DNA from: Lachnospiraceae bacterium
Lineage (GTDB): Bacteria; Bacillota; Clostridia; Lachnospirales; Lachnospiraceae
DNA: 64,000 bases
Assembly: GCA_021628825.1 (NCBI GenBank)
Contig: JAJXRY010000001.1
Location: 1,426,001-1,490,000, forward strand
Direction of reading: 5' to 3'
This document shows positions 59,541 to 64,000 of the stretch, piece after piece; the stretch's first letter is position 1, and each line of letters opens with the position of its first letter. The notes under the pieces were generated by a model. That model saw nothing but the letters and a program-made list of their open reading frames with translations, made no database searches and was not told the DNA's origin. Position numbers and translations under genes: made by a program.

Positions 59541-59616
59541 TGTGTACACCTCCCTGTGCTTCCCTGATGTCTTTCAGACATGGTCACAATCTCATATTTA
59601 ACGGTTTCTTGTAGTT

Positions 59617-59644
59617 TATATCGGTTTTCGGTAGTAAAAGATTA
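59617..59644 (-). promoter_or_regulatory. Sigma-28 promoter of flaG-fliD-fliS-flgN
   Basis: TAAT (59644-59641), 16 bases, CCGATATA (59624-59617) on the minus strand, about 75 bases before flaG. Confidence 0.8.
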
Positions 59645-59684
59645 ACCCCCTATAGAAATTTTTCTCATCCTGCCAGAGGCTGTT

Positions 59685-60839
59685 TCAACGGTCATTCGCC
59701 ATATCTTCCAGTTCCTCTGCTCTTCCGGCCACTGCGCGGGCCAGAGTCTCAATCCGCTCTTCATCAATGAATTCCGTAGGCACAAAGATCTCCCTTACAT
59801 CATCCCCGATATTTCTTAACTCTTCAAACGGGATCCAGCTAAGATCCGAAACCAGTTTCATCTGTCTGGAGGCTTCCGCATAAAACGGTTTTGTCTCAAC
59901 CTCCGACAATGGCGTAATGGCTTTTGTAAGTTTGTCATGCCACAGACTTGTCCCACTGTCAAATATTGGTGCCGGACCAACCCATTCCAGAGTATCAACA
60001 TTCCGGATTACTCCAAAGTTGCCAAAATGTCGATCCGTATTTGCCATCAGGTAATCAAACACTAACATGTAATCCAAAAAAATTTCTTCATTCCTGTAAT
60101 GCCAAGCTGCTCACATGCATTTATAAAATGATCATAAGAAGAAAAACTGGCTTTTCTTCTTCATGCTCCGATTAATACTCACGGCATTTACCAGTTCAGT
60201 ATGCGGATCAATGAAGTTCTCGCAGACACTATAAGGAATCCCCTTCTCCGTCATCAGCCAGTAAGGCACATACTTTTCACAGTGAAGCCGCTGATGCAGT
60301 CTTGTCCCGAATACCTCATTTACCGGTTCCTGCATATATGGATTACTACCGCCTTTGATCAAGCATCTTTTGGAATCCATGATTTTCCATTTCTTTTTAA
60401 GCCATCCATCAGAAGTATTACATGGTGACATCAGATCAACATCGCCGATTGCCGGCTGTCCAAACAGGATGTTTCCCACATCATCCGAAAAGTCATTTTC
60501 AAAGAAATTAATATTCTTCCATTCCAGTTCGCTATGCAGTGGCTTCATCCAGTACTGATCTGACAAACTCAAACCATAACATCTTAATAGCAGCTGCTCC
60601 GAATATGGTACTCCCAGCTGCTCCAACGCTGTTCGAATTCCAGATCTGCTTGCCGGAATGCTTCTTCCAAGCCACCAGTCATTCAGATCCTTCCTATTCG
60701 GAATTCCAGCCGAAATCGATATTCCAACAGGAAGGAAATGAAGTTCATGGATCTGCTTTACTTTTAAGATCGTTGCTGTGTCCTCGTCCAGCTCCAATTT
60801 AACAACAGGTATATTCTTGTTCATCAGGACGCAATCCAT
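59685..60839 (-). CDS. HipA-like kinase-domain protein, frameshifted
   Basis: Reconstructed to about 383 aa. It begins MDCVLMNKNIPVVKLELDED. A HipA-like kinase core is seen: CLIKGGSNPYMQEPVNE (Lys/nucleotide region), YDHFINACEQLGITG, VFDYLMANTDRHFGNFGVIR (the catalytic NxDRHxxN motif), PIFDSGTSLWHD (metal Asp-Ser-Gly). The breaks are five A at 60142-60146 and seven A at 60076-60082. No HipB-type antitoxin lies beside it. It sits between csrA and flaG, an unusual place. Known HipA proteins phosphorylate tRNA synthetases; its target here is unknown. Confidence 0.72.
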
Positions 60840-60941
60840 ATGATCTCCTCCCTCTAACTATTTTTGCCTTTTATAAACTACCTATATCATTATATCCAAA
60901 TTTCGAACAAATGTATAGTCGCATTCCAAGCAAAAACGTTC

Positions 60942-60992
60942 AAAAAAACAGCCTGCACAGGGTGTGTATCCACCTTTTCATGCAAGCTGTTT
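60942..60992 (-). terminator. Terminator after csrA
   Basis: AAACAGC-TTGCA and TGCAGG-CTGTTT form outer arms, with an inner GGTG/CACC stem. On the minus strand it ends in seven T. It closes the flgK-flgL-fliW-csrA transcript. Confidence 0.75.
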
Positions 60993-61012
60993 CTCCATTT
61001 CGTTTTCATTCA

Positions 61013-61231
61013 TTATCCCAGCAAATCCTTCAATGCTGCCATGCCGTCGGTATCGACTGCTGCTTCGTTGGCTGCCTGGATCTGGGTATAGACTTCTTTA
61101 CGGTAAATCGGAACATCCTTCGGTGCACTGATGCCTAGCTTTACCTGTTCGCCTTTGATTTCAAGAACGGTTACTTCAATGTTGTTGTTAAGTACGAGGG
61201 ATTCGCCCTTCTTTCTGGATAAAGCTAACAT
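61013..61231 (-). CDS. csrA: Carbon storage regulator CsrA
   Basis: CsrA (72 aa) is an RNA-binding translational repressor. MLALSRKKGESLVLNNNIEV, EIKGEQVKLGISAPKDVPIY and RKEVY are conserved. It starts one base after the fliW stop. In this arrangement CsrA represses flagellin translation and FliW, freed when flagellin is low, antagonises it. Confidence 0.97.
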   Translation of the reverse strand: MLALSRKKGESLVLNNNIEVTVLEIKGEQVKLGISAPKDVPIYRKEVYTQIQAANEAAVDTDGMAALKDLLG

Positions 61232-61693
61232 CTATTCACCTGCTTTCTTCTTATTCTTAAGAATATCATAAATCGGGAACTTCACCTGATAATCTTCGCC
61301 CTCTACAATAATCTGTACTGCCTTGCGGGTTGAGGAATTAATCACGATCGGTCCGCAGAGGTTCACGCTCATCTTAGTCAGGTCACTCGGAACAGTTACG
61401 GTAACCATTACCAGGATTTCTTCCGGAATGATTTCTCCGATCGGAGTCAGCAGTTCATCCTCTACAGTCGGGTTATAATCTTCCTTTACAAGAAGCGGAT
61501 CCATAACCGGCATTGCGAAGTTCGGTTCCTGCACGGACTGCAGCCAGTGAATGCCGCCTACGCCCTTATCCTCGTCATGAATCAGGGCAAACTGGGTAAG
61601 ATCCGGGAATCCGATGATTCCGGACGGGAATTCAATGATCTTTTTCATCTGCGATTGTAATTTTTCCGAAATTTTTTTCGTCTTTATATTCAT
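61232..61693 (-). CDS. fliW: Flagellar assembly factor FliW
   Basis: FliW (153 aa) binds both flagellin and CsrA. It has the family motifs IIEFPSGIIGFPDLTQFALI, NFAMPVMDPLLV, ILVMVTVTVPSDLTKMSVNL and GPIVINSSTRKAVQIIVEG. The first ATG (61693) leads into MNIKTKKISE; an internal start is possible. It sits between flgL and csrA. Confidence 0.96.
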   Translation of the reverse strand: MNIKTKKISEKLQSQMKKIIEFPSGIIGFPDLTQFALIHDEDKGVGGIHWLQSVQEPNFAMPVMDPLLVKEDYNPTVEDELLTPIGEIIPEEILVMVTVTVPSDLTKMSVNLCGPIVINSSTRKAVQIIVEGEDYQVKFPIYDILKNKKKAGE

Positions 61694-61706
61694 AATCTTC
61701 TCCCTT

Positions 61707-63270
61707 TTAAATATAGTTCATGAGCGATGTCTGCATAATCTTACCGGTTGCCATCAATGCAGCATCATAGGTCAGCTTCGTGCTGGTAAGCTGGATTGTT
61801 ACATCTGCAATATCCACATCTTCATTCTCAGACTGCAGTGTCTTGAAGGTGGTCTGCTGATCCATCAGACGGTTACTGATAAGGTCAAGTCTTGCCTCTC
61901 TCGTACCATTATCGGTGATTGCCACGTTCGTATCATCAAGATAATTCTGCGTGGAAGTAATGGTATGCTGCATGAGATCGTGGATATTCTGACGGATATA
62001 ACTGAATGCCTTATCCGCTGCCTCCAGCTTCGTCTGCACCTTCTTATAGTCATCGGTTCCTTCTTCCAGTCCGGAAAGTACATTCTTAAGATCCGTCTGG
62101 GTGCTCTCAATCTTCTCTAAGGATGCCAATGCGTTAACCAGATCATCAATATCACGATCCAGATTGTGGTTAAACACTTCATCTGCGGTGGTATTTACTT
62201 CGATCTTCTGATTATATCCCACATCGTATTCGATGCTCTGCTTTTCTTTCGTTCCGTCCAGATACTCTTTATTATAGGAAACCGTCTTTGGTACGCCGTC
62301 CTTGGTTGTCGTTCCCTCACAGGCAAAGTAATGTTCCGGACGGAGGTCGCCAACCTGCCATTCACTCTTCGTATAATTCATACGGATTTCGGTTTCTGAT
62401 CCGGAGATACCACCTGCTGCCGTATTCATTTCTTCATATGCTTTATCTGAGAAAAGAACCTCTCCGGTTTCCGGTACGAATACAATCAGTTTATCTCCGT
62501 TTTGGTTTGCATTCTGAATCGTTTTTGTACGGATCCGGATCTGCCGTAGTAGAAATCTGGGTTGGATTATAAGTTGCCTTTACGGTTTTTCCATCCTTAT
62601 CTACTAATTGAATACTGTCAAAGCTCTCCACCTGATTGTATGCCAAACGGATCCGGTGGATATCCCCATTCACAACGTCCTGTTCAATGACATCCTTCTT
62701 ATCATAATTGCTGGCATTCATCCCATCCAGATTTGCAGTATAGGTGTAATTAATACTGTCAAAATCTGCCATGATTCCCTGTTCGTGAATCACATAGCTC
62801 GGCTTGGTCTCTTCCACCTCGCCTTTAGTAAAAGTCATGGTGGTATCTGTCCGGTAGCCGGTAAATACATATCTTCCGGCATAATCCAGATTTCCGGTTG
62901 CATAAAACTCGTCTCTCAAAGACTGTAACTGCTTGATAATAATGGAAAGTTCACTGGACGTATAATCCTTGTTGGCACCTTTGTTCGCCTGCTTATTCAT
63001 ATCGGTAAGAATATCGGTTACCGTGGAAAGCCCCTTTCCGGTTACTTCAATCCAGCTCTGGGCATCCGGGGCGTTCTTCTTATAAAACTGGGTCAGTTCG
63101 GAAACACTGCTCCGGAGACGGAGCGCACGGATTGCTACAACCGGATCATCCGAAGGTCTTGTGATTGTCTTCTGGGTAGACATCTGTGTGCTTAACCTGT
63201 CCTGCAGAATCTTGTTGTTATTGATATTGTACAAGGAATTGTTCTGCATAATTTTGTTCGTAATTCTCAT
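61707..63270 (-). CDS. flgL: Flagellar hook-associated protein 3 (FlgL), frameshifted
   Basis: FlgL joins hook and filament. It starts MRITNKIMQNNSLYNINNNK, has ITRPSDDPVVAIRALRLRSS, the N-terminal helix, and the C-terminal flagellin-like helices (ITDNGTREARLDLISNRLMD, VQTKLEAADKAFSY, LTYDAALMATGKIMQTSLMN). Breaks: five T at 62522-62526; removing one joins DPYKTIQNANQNGDKLIVF. Corrected length is about 520 aa. Confidence 0.93.
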
Positions 63271-63370
63271 AGTAAACCTTTCTCCTTTCAGGGAATCCGT
63301 TCCGCCATAATTAAGATATCACTCCGCATACCTGAAAATCAAAAACATCAAATCCAAATACCGGTAATAC

Positions 63371-64000
63371 TTATACTCCCGTATTTAAAATCAACTGGTC
63401 GTAAATTTCCGTAAGCGTCTGGATCATCTTGGATGCCAGTGTATAGGAATTCTGGTATTTCACAAGGCTGACTGCCTCTTCATCCTTATCCACACCGGAT
63501 ACCGATGATCTCTGGTTATCAATCGAGGTTTTCAATCCCTCGTAAGTTTTTCTGGAAGGTATTGGCATTGCTTGCATTCAATGCAATATCGGATAAAATC
63601 AGTTCCAGCATCTGATTGGCAGAAGCATTACGGAAGCTGAACTTCTCTTTACTGGTAAGCATGGTGATGACTTCCTTCACCTGTTCGCATTCCTCCACAC
63701 CAACCTTATCACTGCTTCTGGTTCCAAGCAGGTCTGCATCACCGCCGTATTCACTAAGCAATGCTTCATTAATACTGAAGTTGCCGGCTGTCAGCAGATA
63801 ATAACCGCCGTAACCATTCTGGGCGGTTCCTTTCATCAATTCACCCAGCGTGTACTGCTTACCCGATACATTGTCATATCCGGTAAAAAGAATGTTTCCT
63901 TTGTTGGCAGCGCCGCTGTCTCCGTAGGCATTCGTTCCTGCGTTGAAGATTTCATTCACCTTCTCAGCAAATCCACGGATCCAGGTATTCATCTGCTGCA
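63371..64000 (-). CDS. flgK: Flagellar hook-associated protein 1 (FlgK), 3' part, frameshifted
   Basis: The window ends inside this gene. The visible part encodes the FlgK C-terminus: WIRGFAEKVNEIFNAG, GDADLLGTRSSDKVGVEECE, then ISNANTFQKTYEGLKTSIDN-like and DKDEEAVSLVKYQNSYTLAS, KMIQTLTEIYDQLILNTGV. Breaks: five T at 63547-63551 give the false ends in NLD and the false new start. It lies about 100 bases before flgL in the standard order flgK-flgL-fliW-csrA. Confidence 0.9.

Noticed and set aside
59560..59680. Additional small gene upstream of flaG
   Set aside because: The stretch is explained by the sigma-28 promoter and leader; no start with a Shine-Dalgarno opens a frame.

Overview
The window reads as chromosomal DNA of a motile, low-GC, flagellated Clostridia of the Lachnospiraceae type (Roseburia/Agathobacter-like). 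This rests on the flagellin termini, the FliW/CsrA pair next to flgK-flgL, Shine-Dalgarno-led genes, a Firmicutes L10 leader, a preQ1-queT unit and DUF4179/ECF pairs. Almost every gene is on the minus strand.

Layout. (1) 1-3.2 kb: PadR regulator, P-loop kinase, DUF4179 anti-sigma/ECF sigma pair. (2) 3.1-7.35 kb: small mobile-element-like patch with a broken polytopic membrane protein, small ORFs, two XRE repressors around twin operators, a 28-aa type I toxin-like peptide and a tyrosine integrase ending beside the tuf terminator. (3) 7.4-25 kb: translation/transcription core, in minus-strand order rpmG-secE-nusG-rplK-rplA-(capA)-rplJ-rplL-rpoB-rpoC-rpsL-rpsG-fusA-tuf, with several clear sigma-A promoters and an L10 leader. 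(4) 25.1-30.4 kb: an orphan FliD-like gene with its own sigma-28 promoter, XRE-glf, preQ1 riboswitch-queT and a CgeB-type glycosyltransferase. (5) 30.5-47.9 kb: a 17-kb minus-strand, strikingly AT-rich surface-glycan island: TarJ-like reductase, TarI/IspD-like cytidylyltransferase, ribulose-phosphate-epimerase-like protein, AAA/PD-(D/E)XK protein, HAD protein, GT4, three GT2s, beta-propeller, pyruvyl transferase, FrhB-like Fe-S protein, methyltransferase and polysaccharide deacetylase. (6) 48.2-50.5 kb: an IS30-type remnant and an AAA ATPase/DUF4276 pair. (7) 50.7-55.4 kb: two tandem LicD plus TagF-like fusion proteins. (8) 55.5-64 kb: late flagellar genes flgK-flgL-fliW-csrA, a HipA-like gene, flaG-fliD-fliS-flgN-like and flagellin.

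How they fit together. The likely theme of 25-64 kb is making and decorating the flagellar filament. CDP-pentitol synthesis (TarI/TarJ/epimerase), LicD/TagF-type phosphotransferases and a glycosyltransferase island surround the flagellin operon. FliW/CsrA and a CsrA-type hairpin in the flagellin leader suggest homeostatic control of flagellin.

Major caution. Many genes, including essential rpoC and rpsG, are broken by one or two extra bases in short homopolymers. Removing these bases restores textbook proteins. I read this as sequence/assembly error rather than pseudogenisation. Coordinates for affected genes are therefore given as whole reconstructed genes, with the break sites named.
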